A DNA stretch of 64,000 nt from NCBI GenBank assembly GCA_029204225.1, contig CM055097.1, positions 12,222,631 to 12,286,630 on the forward strand, read 5' to 3'. This document shows positions 1-12,340 of this stretch, one piece after another. The notes under the pieces are model-generated. The model was not told where the DNA came from. It saw only the letters and a list, made by a program, of their open reading frames with translations, and made no database searches. The first letter of the stretch is position 1, and every line of letters begins with the position of its first letter. Origin of the DNA: Diphasiastrum complanatum (lineage: Eukaryota; Streptophyta; Lycopodiopsida; Lycopodiales; Lycopodiaceae). The position numbers were made by a program, and so were the translations under genes.

Positions 1-60
1 CACCTCCTCCTCCTCCTCCCAATTTCTATACATATATAGATTCAAACGATTATCTTAAAT

Positions 61-648
61 TTGAGAAAGACATCGGATGCTACAGATACAATTGGTACTC
101 CTTTTGGTTTTAGACTAGAAGAACTTGATTTTAGTATTAATTTTAGAGTTCTAGATTGCCTGGATCTCAAAGACAGATGGGCTTCTATCAGTGATCCTGT
201 GATAGAGTCTGGGCTGACACTCTTGCAATTTGACATTGCAAGAGATTCATCAAACGAATTGCTGGTGCTGAGTAATTGATTTCTTGCGTGATGAATTATT
301 TTGCAGTCACCCCAGCAAAATGATTCATTCAGCTGTGGGTGGTACACATTGTACAATGCCAAGTTGTTTTTTGAGTGGTTCATCCTTCAACAAGATGTTG
401 ATATTTCTAAGGTAATAAATTCTGTTTATTCTTATTATGGAATCATGATTAGTTTTCTACACTGGTGATGTTATTGGCCATTACTAATACATGAATGTTC
501 TATTTTGATATTTACCCTTCCTGAGTACACATCAAGCCAGGTGTACAGATTTAGACAAGAAATTATCATGAGTATACTGGCTAGGGCAAGGCTTCAGCTT
601 CCCGTTATTGATGATGGTGCAAAGGATGATGTAGTTGTACTAAATTAA
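61..648 (+). pseudogene. 3' part of H3/Ulp1-like protease gene of the TIR transposon
   Basis: An open stretch at 61-279 carries the conserved block FRLEELDFSIN, also present at 50309-50581 on the minus strand. After a short GT-AG intron, an exon at 307-411 encodes SPQQNDSFSCGWYTLYNAKL. A final exon at about 526-648 encodes a tail ending VVVLN-stop. The Gln (codon 313-315 or 316-318) and Cys (codon 334-336, in SCGWY) match the oxyanion Gln and nucleophile Cys of Ulp1/adenain-type cysteine proteases (C48 family). The exon with the His-Trp motif, visible at about 50145 in the other copy, is missing here, so this copy cannot be a complete protease. The histone H3-like N-terminal part would lie left of the window. 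Assignment rests on motif spacing, not on a search. Confidence 0.6.
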
Positions 649-968
649 GATCAGAAAAAATATAGATAGCATAGAACAAAAATACATAGACTTCATAGAA
701 AAATATACATTGATATATCAAATGCTGCTCCAGTTTATGAATTTGGGAGCACAAAATACATGTATAGATGCCCAACTTGGGCTTTCATTTATTGAATGAA
801 AGGCTGTATACACAGATTTTTACTAAAGTTTATTTGAAACTATTGTTCTCCCACAATGGTGATTGTTGTAGGTAGATCTTTGCAGCACGTTATCAGCTCC
901 TGTCTTTTTTGCATCTGTGACATGGCAAATATTACTGAGTGTGCAATTGTAAATGATGACATTTTCTA

Positions 969-2146
969 TTATTTTGTTCTATTTTGAAATGGCAATAAAC
1001 ATAAAGTACTTACGAGTCTTCCGTTGATGATAAATCTGAAATATGTTGGTAGATTGGTTTGTAATAGCATGAGCTCTATTCTGATAAAATCAGGCTTCCA
1101 GTGCTCTTCCACCTCAACCATAGTCAAATATTCCTCATTGTAGATAATGCTTATCTCCATTCGGTTTGTGTGACCATTTAGTTCAAAGTCTTGATTCAGT
1201 GGTAGCCATGTACCTTCAATTTTCTTGTATCTCTGGTAGCTAAATGTGAGACTGAGCATTTGCTTTTCGATATGATAACAAAAGATCATTGAAGACTTTT
1301 TAATCCTGCATTCTATGTCATTATTTGTTTTACTATCCCAGCCTTGATCCATGAGATCTGACAAAGTCTCATTTGATAAATCCTTGCAAACAAATAAATT
1401 TGGTGTCCTACGAACACTAGCACTCGAGAAAAAATCAACAAATGTATGCAATGAGATAAACTAGCTTAGGTGAACAATTTTTGAGCCTGTGCTTATCTTC
1501 ATAGCATTTTTAATATCAATGAGTAGCTTGCATCTCCAAGATTCAGAAACAATGCTGTCAGGAGTAGGCCACTCATCACTTTGAAAACTAGGCAATGGAA
1601 TTGCTTCGAGCTTGCCAAAACCTCCATCTGTTTGTGGCGTATATAAAGATTCATAAAAATAGATACCACAATCTGCAAGTTCCTTTGGACTTCTTCCTCT
1701 GTATTGTAGCTTTCCAACATAAGAGTGAATCACGTCTAATGTTCCTGCAAGTGATTGTGCGGGCTCCCATTCACTTATGCATGATGGATATAAATCTGAA
1801 AGAAAAAAACAATGTTGAAGCATTTAAATCATAATCTGAAGAGCATCAATAAAGGAAATCACCTATGATTGCTGTAGAGTGCATATGTTTTGATATACTT
1901 ACAATTACATTTTTGATGATCATGAGGATTGATATCATGTACTTTGATTTCTGAATGCATATATACATGTTGCACTAAGACTTCTGATACCGATTGACCT
2001 CCCGGGGTAGTCTTAAACTCCAAAATTTTTGCCCATGAGTTCTTTGTATATTTTGTTGGCTTCCAGTTATCAGCATCATCTTTCTCATTGTAAAGAATCA
2101 CAGAATCGATTGTAGATCTGGGTCTCCTCGCCATTGCTATTTTCAA
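969..2146 (-). pseudogene. Transposon gene 2, unknown protein (spliced)
   Basis: The start is the ATG of MARRPRSTIDS, just inside the transposon terminus; a second copy is at 26251-26900. Exon 1 ends in QKCN before GTAAGTATATC. The next exon begins YPSCISEWEP after a CTTTCAG acceptor and runs through GFGKLEAIPLPSF and WPTPDSIVSESWRCKLL. A further open segment (969-1451) continues with EEHWKPDFIRIELMLLQ and ends near a GTAAGTACTT donor. This copy lacks 26 codons after KYTKNSW that the second copy retains. I do not recognise the family. The region around YWKAKILEF is faintly like a chromatin-reader beta fold such as BAH, but this is speculation. It converges with the protease gene. Confidence 0.5.
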
Positions 2147-2540
2147 AGCTTGGGCGCCAAAAATCTCTCTGATATGTTACTTAATTTTAATTTTTTGTAT
2201 CACATTTAATCTAATGTGAATGCCAACATAGTCACAGTTACTGCGTATGCCATATTTTATGTAATTATACATACTATATTTCTATAACTGTAACTAGTAT
2301 AGTTAGAAAATTTCATTATACTAACCATCATAGTAAAGTAAATTTAACTTGAGATATTGACGTCGGGCAGATTAGCACGTGTCGGGCAGGAAGAAGAAAC
2401 CAATGGGATACGTCAATGCTGCCCGGACACAAATTTCAAAGTTTTCTATATTGCATTTTTATTTTTTAGTTAATTTGAACTACGTTACGTAGATTTAAAA
2501 TCTGCGCATTTTGATTGGGCCTGGTGACGGTCAAAAAAGA

Positions 2541-3238
2541 TGTGAAGAATTGCCAAAAATTGGCAAATCTAGCTTGATAAAAAACCATGTAGAATAGTGT
2601 AAATTGTGTACACAAGTGGGTCCCACACATGTGAGGCCATGATGCTACATGGGAAACCCATCCTAATGTAGGTTAGGTCAAGTCAAGAGAGTTGGTCATG
2701 TCTATTTGGTGGTCATCCCTATATAGGACCTACACCTAAGTTTAAGGTGAAAATTTGACCAACTAGCTACCTACCAAGCATAACTCTAGGAAATAGACTA
2801 GGGTTTCATTTTAGGTCAAGGAGAGTGAGTTAACTTCCTTATTACATGCTGGAAATCCACCTAACTTCAAGAAGGAAGTCGAATTTGCTATGTATTCCCT
2901 CTCTCCATAGTGAGAAGATAGAAAATTTTTGGAGCTCATTGGCAATCTCAAGCTAGTTCACTATGTACATTGAGTTTTTGTGATCCAAATGAAACCAAAT
3001 CAATTTCTACTTGTTTCTCAGGTTGAAGGCCGTACTACAGCCTGTAGTACACACGTGTGGGCTCGGATTTCAATGTTTATCAATGCTTTTGATTGTTAAT
3101 GCTTGTTGTTTGTTAAATTGCCAATCTAGATCAACTTTTTTGTGTCTAGTTTTTTGATAGATTGTTAAGCAAGCATCCAATCACTCTTGTGGATCTTTTG
3201 TAGATCCATTTATGGTCCTAAAGTACAGTACTCTCACA
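2541..3238 (+). repeat. Solo copia-type LTR inserted in TIR transposon
   Basis: The 698-bp unit begins TGTGAAG and ends CTCACA. It is flanked by a perfect 5-bp duplication AAAGA (2536-2540 and 3239-3243), the usual size for copia integration. No internal region is present, so this is a solo LTR left by LTR-LTR recombination. Removing it and one duplication rejoins the transposon end, matching the uninterrupted copy at 25800-25880. The same LTR family occurs on the minus strand at 36087-36595, and its 3' end resembles 18000-18168. Confidence 0.9.
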
Positions 3239-3265
3239 AAAGAAAAAAAATAAAAGTATCTTTAC

Positions 3266-3300
3266 AACAGGTCTTTTTGATATTGAGAACTCCTCTAATG
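3266..3300 (-). repeat. Terminal inverted repeat, B-type end of TIR transposon copy A
   Basis: On the minus strand it reads CATTAGAGGAGTTCTC followed by AATATCAAAAAGACC. It is nearly identical to the ends at 25785 and 32462. The flank begins CCAGACAACATAGG at 3301. Confidence 0.85.
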
Positions 3301-3690
3301 CCAGACAACATAGGAATTCCTTGGGAGGCTTGGGAGTCAGTTTGGAACAAAGAAGATTTTTTATAGTTATGGGAACAACTTTCTGTAAAAGCCTAAGGGT
3401 TGTTTGTGTTGGAACATTTTACAAAAAAAAATTCATGTTTCTCCATTTGGATATGTGGAAGTGTATATAGGATCCACTTGTATGTATGCTCTACAATATA
3501 TAAAACTTAAAGAATATCAATTTTTTGAGGACGGATATTAGATGCGAAAATTTAGGAAGAAGAATTTGGAATTCAATTTATTTACACCATTCGTTAGCAC
3601 AAATATAGAAGCCCTCGACAAAGCCAATGTTCAGATCGACATAAACATGGCGTATCCAAAGCTGTACAGTTTGTATATCAATTGGGAGCA
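3301..3690. other. Flanking sequence, no gene recognised
   Basis: Short open stretches occur (for example VQIDINMAYPKLYSLYI near 3628-3680), but nothing matches a family I know. The junction to copia sequence is at about 3690. Confidence 0.4.
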
Positions 3691-4550
3691 CAATGTTGTT
3701 TGGCAACAATATTGCTCTGAGAAAGGATACAAAGAGGATGTTGTCCCAAGAATTCGAGATGACGGATCTTGGAGAAGCACACTATTATTGTCTTGGGATT
3801 CAGATTTGCAGAGATGGAAGTCGAAGACTTCTCTATATCACCGAGCAGAGGTACTTTTATAACTTGCTGATGAAATTTAATTTTATGAATTACAAGCCTA
3901 TACATAATCCCAGGGATCTAGGTCTTAGATTCTCCAAGGAATAGTGCCCTCAGACCAATGAGGAGAAGGTAGAAATGAAGGGTATCCATATCAGTCTATT
4001 ATCGAATCCCTGATATATGCAATGATCTCGACCAGGCCAGATCTTGCATACGCCATCGGTTCCTTGAGTCAGTACATGACCGATCATGGCATGATCCATT
4101 GAAAAGCTCTTTTCAGAGTAATCAGATATGTACAAGCTACTATGGACCTATGCATCTACTATGGTGATGGAGATCCATATCATATCCATACTCTTCATGG
4201 ATATATAGATGCAAATTGGATAGGTGATATCGACACCAGAAAATCAACTTTTGGATATGTTTTTCTACTCAACAATGGTCCAATATCTTGGAATAGTCGA
4301 AAGCAGACCTCCATTGCAATGTCTTCCACATAATCTGAATACATTGCAGCCTCTCAAGCTACCAAAGAGGAAATCTGATTGAGAAATTTATTGTCTGATA
4401 TTGGTCTCAGACAATACGCTCCAACAATAACACAATCTGATAATCAAAGTGCTATTGCACTATCCATCAATCCTATATTTCATTCTAGGAGTAAGCACAT
4501 CGTTATCAGATATCACTACATCAGGAGCATGATACTCAACAAGGTGGTGA
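3690..4550 (+). pseudogene. Ty1-copia RT C-terminus and RNase H fragment
   Basis: It starts abruptly in the reverse transcriptase palm (LFGNNIALRKDTKRMLSQEFEMTDL) and continues into copia RNase H (GYIDANWIGDIDTRKSTFGYVF, DNQSAIALS, RSKHIVIRYHYIR). There are many frameshifts and stops. It ends at ILNKVV and joins the integrase of a second fragment. The same family recurs at 5749-6745 and 53700-54680. Confidence 0.85.
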
Positions 4551-4554
4551 GTCT

Positions 4555-6745
4555 AATATGTTAGACATTGTGCATATTGATATATGTGGCCCAATGCAGA
4601 CACCATCATTACTTGATGAAAAGTTCTTTATTACTTTCATAGATGATTATTCCAAGAGGACTGTTGTCTATTTCCTAAAGCACAAATCTGAAGTCTTCTA
4701 GTTCTTCAAGAAATTTAAGGATAATGTTGAGTTGCAGACAGACAAAGGAATCAAAGCTCTCAGGAGCGACAATGCCAGAGAATACATTTCAAATGGATTC
4801 AAGGATTACTGCTTAGCCAATGGCATCGAGCAACAGTTTGATGCTTCCTATTCTCCACAGTCAAATGGACTGGCTGAAAGGAAGAACAGGACCTTAGTCG
4901 AGTCTGCAAAATGCGCATGCATGATCACACATGTTTCTTCGCCAAATCATTTTGGCATCATGTTGTTTCAAGAACAGCTTATTTGCAGAATCGATGTATA
5001 ACTAAGAGTGTTCATAAAAACAAAACTCGTTATGAGGTTTTGACAGGATTCAGACCCTCAATCAAACATTTGAAAGTATTTGGATGCACAGCTTATGCTC
5101 ATGTCCCGAAGGACAACAGAAAGAAACTTGATGAGCATTCTTTTAAAACAATTTTTATTGGCTATTGCAATTCTAATGAAATGTACAGACTGTATAACAT
5201 AGAAACATGTGAAGTTTTCTCTAACAAAGATGTGATTTTTATTGAAGATTAGTTTATTGATTTGAAGGACAAGGGCCATATGTAGTCCACAATTTATGCC
5301 CCGACAACTGACTCTTCTCAGAAGGCAATTTCCATTCCTTCATGTAGTTACTCTATACAGTCAGATCCAGAAGAAGATGAAGAGATTGCAACTCATGGGC
5401 AGTTAATGTGTCTCCGACGTTCCTGACACAACCGACAAAAAGTTGAACTTCATAGCCATAAGCTTCAACCACAAGATCATCAAGAATTCGATCTCAGCCT
5501 GTACGATATAGTGATGAATTTGCTCACTATTCTATTCAGGAACCAACCGCAGTTGAGGAAGCTTTGTCACAAGCCAACTCGGATCTCTAGAAAGAAGCAA
5601 TGGACAGAGAGCACAACTCACTACTAAGGAACAACACTTGGACTGTCACCGACCAAACAGAAAGATTATCGACTACAAATGGATCTTTAAGACCTTTAGC
5701 TCAGTCGTCAAGCACACCTCTATTTGACTGCTACTTTCTTATGCTACTATGACAGATATTGAGGTACACCATATGGATGTAAAAACGACATTCCTCAATG
5801 GAGTTATCAAGGAGGACATCTACATGATCCAGCCAGAAGGCTACATCCTCAATGGTCGAGAAGACCAGGTATGCAAACTCCATAAAGCTTTGTACGGTCT
5901 GAAACAATCATCCAGAGCATGGTTTCATCGAATTAACACGTTCTTGATTGATCATAGATTCCAACCGAGCTCTACAGACTTTAATGTATATTTCAAAGTT
6001 GTTGATCAATTCTTTGTCATCATTACACTTTATGTGGATGATACATTGCTGTTTGGTAACAATATTGCTCTGACAAAGCATACAAAGAGGATGATGTCCC
6101 AAGAATTTGAGATGACGGATCTCTGGGAATCTTGGAGAAGCACACTATTGTCTCAGGATTCATATCTATAGAGATAGAAATCAAAGACTTCTCTATATCA
6201 CCCAATAGAGGTACTTTTATAACTTGCTGATGAAATTCAATTTTATGAATTGCAAGCTTGTACATAATCCCATGGATCCAGGTCTCAGATTATCCAAGGA
6301 ACAGTGCCCTTAGACCAATGAGGAGAAGGCGGAAATGAAGGGGTATACATATCAGTCTATTATCGGATCCTTGATGTATGCAATGACCTCGACCAGGCCA
6401 GATCTTGCATATGCCATCAGTTCCTTGAGTTAGTACACGACCAATCCTGGCATGATCCATTGGAAAGCTCTTTTCAGAATAATACAATATGTATGAGCTA
6501 CTATGGACCTATGCATCTGCTATGGTGATGGAGATCCATCTGATATCCATACTCTTCATGGATATACAGATGCAAATTGGGCAGGTAATATCGACACCAG
6601 AAAATTAACTTTTGGATATGTTTTTCTGCTCAAAACAATGGCCCAATATCTTGGAATAGTCGAAAGCAGACCTCCATTGCAATGTCTTCCACAGAATCTA
6701 TATACATTGTAGCCTGTCAGGCTACCAAAGAAGAGAAATTTACTG
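4555..6745 (+). pseudogene. Ty1-copia integrase, RT and RNase H remnant
   Basis: The integrase core shows the three expected acids in HIDICGPM, RSDNAREY and GLAERKNR, followed by VLTGFRPSIKHLKVFGC. After a degenerate linker (5280-5745) comes RT: EVHHMDVKTTFLNGV, YGLKQSSRAWF and the catalytic LYVDDTLLFGN. RNase H follows (GYTDANWAGNIDTRK) and decays near 6745. Gag and protease are absent. Stops and frameshifts throughout mark it as dead. Confidence 0.85.
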
Positions 6746-8650
6746 TCTGTGTCATGTGTCAAATCCCAAACTAATAGCAATAGCAATAAAGTAAAGCTAG
6801 AAGCAAGAAGATAACAAGACATTCATGATAGCATATCAATAGAAAGCTAGAAACAATGAGATCACAATGGAATTGCATTAGCAATGAAAGAAATAGTACA
6901 ATCAATGGAAATGGAGCATTGATTCATGTGGATAGGGCACATGAGACCTAGCAATGGAGATCCCTATGGCTTGTATTCACAAGGAAGCTAGAAGCTCTCA
7001 CTTGCAAATGAGCCAAAAGATGCACAAAATGATGTCTCTTGCCTAGTTATAGACAATGCTCTCACTTAACTTAACTTAACTATCTTGAGGAATAGTTAGC
7101 CCTTGTTAAGTATTATGTAAACTACATTGGGCCCTTATTGGCCTACCATCCTTATTAACTACTTTGGAGGGCCTAAAGAGAGAACCGCCTTGTTCTTAAG
7201 GCTAATAGCTCCTTTTGGGCCTACAAAGCTTACATGGACATTATATTGCCTTGAAATGCATTGATGTACTAGAAGTACATGACACTAGAAGTAAATGAAG
7301 ACGCTTATTTGATTAGCTTGATCGCCTTGGTTTAGTCATGATTGAGGATGTGTCGTCCAAAAACGTATTGTCTCATTATAGATCCAAATTAATTGTTGCA
7401 TTGAAATTATTTTGTTGGCTTCAGACTGTAATCCTTGTTCCCATGGAGAAAAATTTGATGGTCAAAGAAGACTTTGATGAAGCACCATATTGCTTGTTGG
7501 TAACCAATCTGTATGGAATGGACACGAGTGTGTCACCGCAATATCCTCTTTTGTCTGCTTCCTCGACATCATACTAATTCGGATGCTTATTAAATTCCCT
7601 TGGATTCTTGGTTTTGTCTTGCATCTGGCTCTTCTATCGTAACTGCCAATCCATGTTGTTTGACCAATTTGATGAAGAAAATTACAACTATGTCATAAAC
7701 AATGGTAGTCATGAATTGTTATTTGTATATAAATGCTCTATGTGAAGTAGTCGACATGAATATTGACACTCTGTCGTACGCTCTGTCGTACAATGAAGCA
7801 TATCTCTGGGCATATTGTTGACCAAAATATATCTCTTCAAATTTGGTCAATATCTCAATTATAGGTGATTATGAATATTTGATCTGATTGACCTCAAAAA
7901 TGGACTCTCATCTCGATTTATAAAATTTGCAATCGCCCATATAAATTGATGAAGCATCAATCCCAAATAGTGAAAATATCTTCCAAAGTTGAACCATGGA
8001 TTTGATGTTTGGATTGTTCCAAATAACCATTGATGGACAATCATTGTTGACATTACTCAATTGAGGATTGATCACATTAGAGTCCACTGAGCAATGTGTT
8101 TAAACCTCCCCAAAGAAACTGATATAGATTAATGGCATATTTTAAAATCAGCTTCCTATAGAGTGTTGGTTGACTGAGAGAATGCTCCCAATCATTATTC
8201 ACATGCATACATTCTGAATATGCACGTGAATTACAATTTGGCTTTTGAGTTCTGGGGAATCTATAGGAAATGGGTTTTCGAACTGAAGTCACTTGAAGAT
8301 CTTGTAAAATGGATCTATGAGGCATTGAACAATAATCCAAGGTATTGATACAAGTTGGATTTATATGAGATAATGAAATATATTGATTGCGGACAATATC
8401 CTTGTTGAATACCTCATACTCCATTAGCTTGTTGTCAAAAAAAAAAAAAAGGATTTATAAACCTTTGTAATACTGTTTGTACTTTTGAAAGTACATTAAA
8501 TAAAAGCTTATTTGCAATCTAAGTTTCTAAGTTAATTTTTATTTACAAAGTTTATTTTTGCAAGATTGTATACATATAAAGCTATGGTAAGCCATAGCTT
8601 TGGCTTCAACAAAAATTTAAAAGAAAGGAGGGAAAATATTAGAAAAGTAC
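6746..8650. other. Intergenic/repeat-derived stretch, no gene recognised
   Basis: This is AT-rich DNA with no recognisable protein. 6750-7340 may be a retrotransposon LTR, since it abuts copia RNase H and is dense in short A/G-rich runs, but I see no clean ends. Open stretches at 7338-7577 and 8077-8424 have no features I can interpret. Confidence 0.4.
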
Positions 8651-8760
8651 ACAGTTGTACTTGCAAACTGTACTTGCTGCAAGTACAAACCTATGTGCCT
8701 TTCTTCCTATCTTTCTTAGCCTCCTTCTTGATCTGAAACCACCTCTTTGTAAAGCTCCAC

Positions 8761-8762
<2 letters not shown>

Positions 8763-8801
<39 letters not shown>
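8763..8801. repeat. (AC)n microsatellite
   Basis: About 19 uninterrupted AC units. Confidence 0.98.
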
Positions 8802-8805
<4 letters not shown>

Positions 8806-9307
8806 TGCAAATCCACCATTTTCTTCACTTATTGAGAGGAAAATTGAAGTTTTTTCCTCCACCTCCTCCTCTTAAACGTACAGTTGTACTAGCACCTTCT
8901 CCTAAGCCTAAGAACAAGCGTTAGAGGAGATTTAGGTGTGTCATTGGGCCATAAGGCCAAGAGGTTAAGGCGATGACCCAGAAGGTGGGTGGGAATATGA
9001 CCCAAGTGACTCTTGGGTGAGGTGGCATAGGGAGGGTGGTAGCCATGTGTTGTGAGGGTAGGTGGACCCCATAAGGGGATGCCACTTGTTTTTGGGACCC
9101 ATGTGTTTGTAGGTGGCGTCCATAAGGCCCGCCACCCAGCAAGGCTTTTTAGGAAGGAAAAGGAGTGGGATGGGGGTAAAGGCTCCATTTCCATCATTGA
9201 GGAGCTTAGTTGTGGCCTAGTCTCCTTGAGTAGATCTCTCAAGCTCTCTAAGCCATTTTGTTGCGAAGCCCTTGTTGTTTTTCCTTTGCCTCGTTCCTTA
9301 GAGCGCC

Positions 9308-12300
9308 ATGGATCCTGCTACAAAACCAAATTCTGGACATGCAAGCCAAGCATGTCGCGGCCGACAGACTATCGAGGATGCAATTCGCTTTGCAAAAATC
9401 TTTGATGACGCCCATTTTGCCTCTTGCAAGGAGCAAAATTTGCCCAAGGCTAAGCAGAAAGAAAAGAAAATTCTCAAGAAGTGGGGCAAAGACAAGACGG
9501 ACACCAATTCCCAAGGCGCGAAAAAGCGCGTCAAGTTGGATCGTGAAGACTACAACAAGGCGAGAACCGGCGGCTTGTGCTTCTCTTGTATGGAAAAGGG
9601 ACATCTTTTGAAAGATTGCCGGAAGAAAAAGCAAAAGAAATCTAGCGGGCAACCTAAATCCTTTAAAGCACCAGGTAACTCTACTATTTCTTTTGTTGAT
9701 TTATCCTTTAAGGATGGCACTAGTTGCGAGAATTGTTGTTTTAATATAGTTGTTTTTGGCCTCCATGATCTCATTCGTATGAATGGAGTCGTAGGACGCC
9801 AAAATGTGACTGTTCTTTTTAATGATGGTTCTACACATAGCTTCATAAATGCTAAATTGGTGCAGAAGATCAGGGCGGCTACTGCGCCAAGTAATCACTT
9901 GTATGTGGTGAAAATGGTGTTAGTGGAAGATCGCCAAGCTTGGGAACAGCTTGTTCCTCAACTGCCGCTTCAGATTCAGGATTATGTTGAACCACTAGAT
10001 TTTCATATCATTATTTGGATAGCGTAGACATAATCTTAGGAAAAGAATGGTTTTATTCTAAAAATGAGTCTTTAAGAAAAGATTATGTTATGCATAGTAT
10101 TTCCTTTTTGCATAAGGGCTCATTGGTTGAGCTAAAAGGCAATGTAAATAGGCCTTTTGGTCCTTTGGTTTCTTCTTTACAAGTTGTTGAATATTTGAAA
10201 GATTCTGGTAATAAAGTTTATCTTTGTTTTTTTGAAAGATGAAAAATATGTGGATGACCATGTAGTCTAAATATGGATTTATCACATTTGCCTTTGAATG
10301 TGCTTGTAAATAATCTCTTGAGTGCTAACTCACCTGAAGGAATAATATTTAACAAACATAGGCAAGAGTATAGCGATGTTTTTTCTGATAAACTCTCTGA
10401 TAGCCTACCTCCCCAAAGGAGTGTTAACCATCAGATAGAGTTGCTTCCTGGAAGCCAACCTGTATCTCTTTTTCCATACAGGGTTAGCATCAAGGAAGAG
10501 GATGAAATTTCTAAGCAGTTACAAGAACTCCTTACTAGGCCATATTCGGCCTAGTAAGTCCCCTTGGGGAGCACCAATCCTTTTAGTTAGTAAAAAGGAT
10601 GGTGGCACACGTTTGTATGATGACTTTAAAAAGTTAAATGATTTAACCATCAAGAACAAATATCCCTTGCCTAGGATGGATGATCTTATGGATCGTCTGA
10701 ATGGAGCTAAGTATTTTTTCATGATTGATCTTAGATCAGGCTACCATCAGATAAGGATTAGGAATGAAGATGTTCCTTAGACTAGATTTTGATCCAGGTA
10801 TGGCCATTATGAGTTTTTAGTGTTACCTTTTGGACTCACGAATGCGCCTGCCACTTTCCAACAAATGATGAATGATTCGTCCATATTTGAGAAAGTTTGT
10901 GGTGGTGTATTTGGATGACATATTAATTTATAGTCGGACCCTTGAGGAGCACGAAGCGCATCTTCGTATTGTCTTGGATCTTCTAAGGCAAGAAAAGCTA
11001 TATGATAAGGAGTCGAGTGAGTTCTTCTAGACTAAACTCAAATACATGGTCCATGTCACATCAGATAAAAGTCTTGAAATCGATTATGACAAAGTCCATA
11101 AGGTATGAGATTGGCCAAGACTTCTGATGATTTGTGATGTGAAATCCTTTTTGGGATTCACAAGATTCTTTCACAGGTTCATTTTGGACTATGACTTAAT
11201 AGCATTGCCCTTGATGAAATGTTCTTAAGGGGGTGAAGAAAAAATGTAGCCACAGAAAAAGTCCATTTATAACATGGACTGATGGAATGAATGAGAGTTT
11301 CGAGACTCTCAAGCACTGTGTTTCTACTGCTCCAATTTTAGACGTTGTCGATCCTAACTGAACCTTTGTGATTGATATGGATGCTAGTGACTTTGTTGTA
11401 GGAGTGGTCCTTTATCAGGACAGTAGACCGGTTGCTTTTGAAAGCAAGAAGCTAGATCCTGTTCAGACTAGATATTCTACCTATGTGAAGGAGCTTTTTG
11501 CAGTCATCACGCATTAAAAATCTGGAGGCATTATCTTTATGGTGCTAGATTAATTGTAGTGACTGATCACCAATCCCTTAAGTATATTTGTGATGCCAAG
11601 GACCTTCGTGGCCGTAACGCTAGATAGTCGAAACTCATTCAGGAGTTTGTGTTCGACATTAAGTATCATAAAAGTATGTCAAACTGTGTTGCCGATGCCT
11701 TGAGTCGGATTGGAGAGATTAATCAGTTATGCTTTGCTGAGATCCAATCTGATTTGTATCTTTCGATACGGGATCTTTGTCAAACTGATAGGTTTTCTGG
11801 TCGCATATGGCTAGATGTCCTGACAGGAAATTCTAGATCTAGTGATGACCTTGGGATACGAGATCCGAAGCAATTCCAAAATGATAAGATACTATTCTAT
11901 TTCAATAGGAATGGCCTACTTGTCTGGAAGAAAAAGGTTTGTGTGCCCGATAGGGAGGACTTGCGAGCCCAAATCCTGTAGTAGTGTCATGACAACCCTT
12001 GTGTTGGTCACTCAGGCATACATAAGACACTTGACGTTGTTAGGTAGAATTTCTTCTGGTCTAAGAAGAAAGGTCATGTGGAGGCATATGTTCAAAGTTG
12101 TGAACAATGCCCGCAAAACAAAACAGAAAGACTCAAAGTTGCGAGTCTTCTACATCTCTTGGAAATTCCCAATAAGAAATGAGAAAGGACTCCCTAAAAT
12201 TCAGATTGATCATGATGCCATTTGGGTGGTGGTTCACCAAGATGGGACAATTTATACCAACTAAATTAATTGTCAAGGCATCTAAGCTAGCCTAGATTTT

Positions 12301-12340
12301 CGTTGAAAAGTTGTTCAGATAATTTCTAAGATTGCTAAGG
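9308..12340 (+). pseudogene. Ty3-gypsy retrotransposon gag-pol remnant
   Basis: Domains in order are: a lysine-rich gag end with CCHC zinc knuckle CFSCMEKGHLLKDC (about 9576-9620); a retropepsin-like block LFNDGSTHSFI (about 9810-9845); DIILGKEWF; RT with [46 protein letters not shown] and YLDDILIYS (10540-10940); RNase H with VVTDHQSLKYI and NCVADALSRI (to about 11720); the integrase HHCC finger (H, H, CEQCPQNK, about 11990-12120); and the start of the integrase core (IPTKLIVKASKLA). The element is broken by frameshifts and stops, and integrase is truncated. Neither flanking LTR is delimited. Confidence 0.9.

Larger units (their letters stand above)
1..3300 (-). mobile_element. Partial multi-gene TIR transposon, copy A (B-type end at 3300)
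   Basis: The right boundary at 3300 is a terminal repeat reading CATTAGAGGAGTT inward on the minus strand. The same terminus occurs at 24221, 24598, 24837, 25785 and 32462. Inside it, on the minus strand, lie the same upstream region and gene 2 found at 25785-26900. Beyond gene 2, on the plus strand, is the 3' part of the histone-H3/protease gene also seen at 49546-51172. The copy is cut by the window start and is interrupted by a solo LTR (2541-3238). The two genes converge, which fixes the gene order near the B-type end of the element. Confidence 0.8.

Noticed and set aside
8655-8924. Open frame with a Thr-His repeat
   Set aside because: Produced by the (AC)n microsatellite; no conserved features.
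8889-9652. Several overlapping open frames on both strands before the gypsy gag
   Set aside because: A local rise in GC content lengthens frames in all phases; only the 9308 frame has recognisable gag features.
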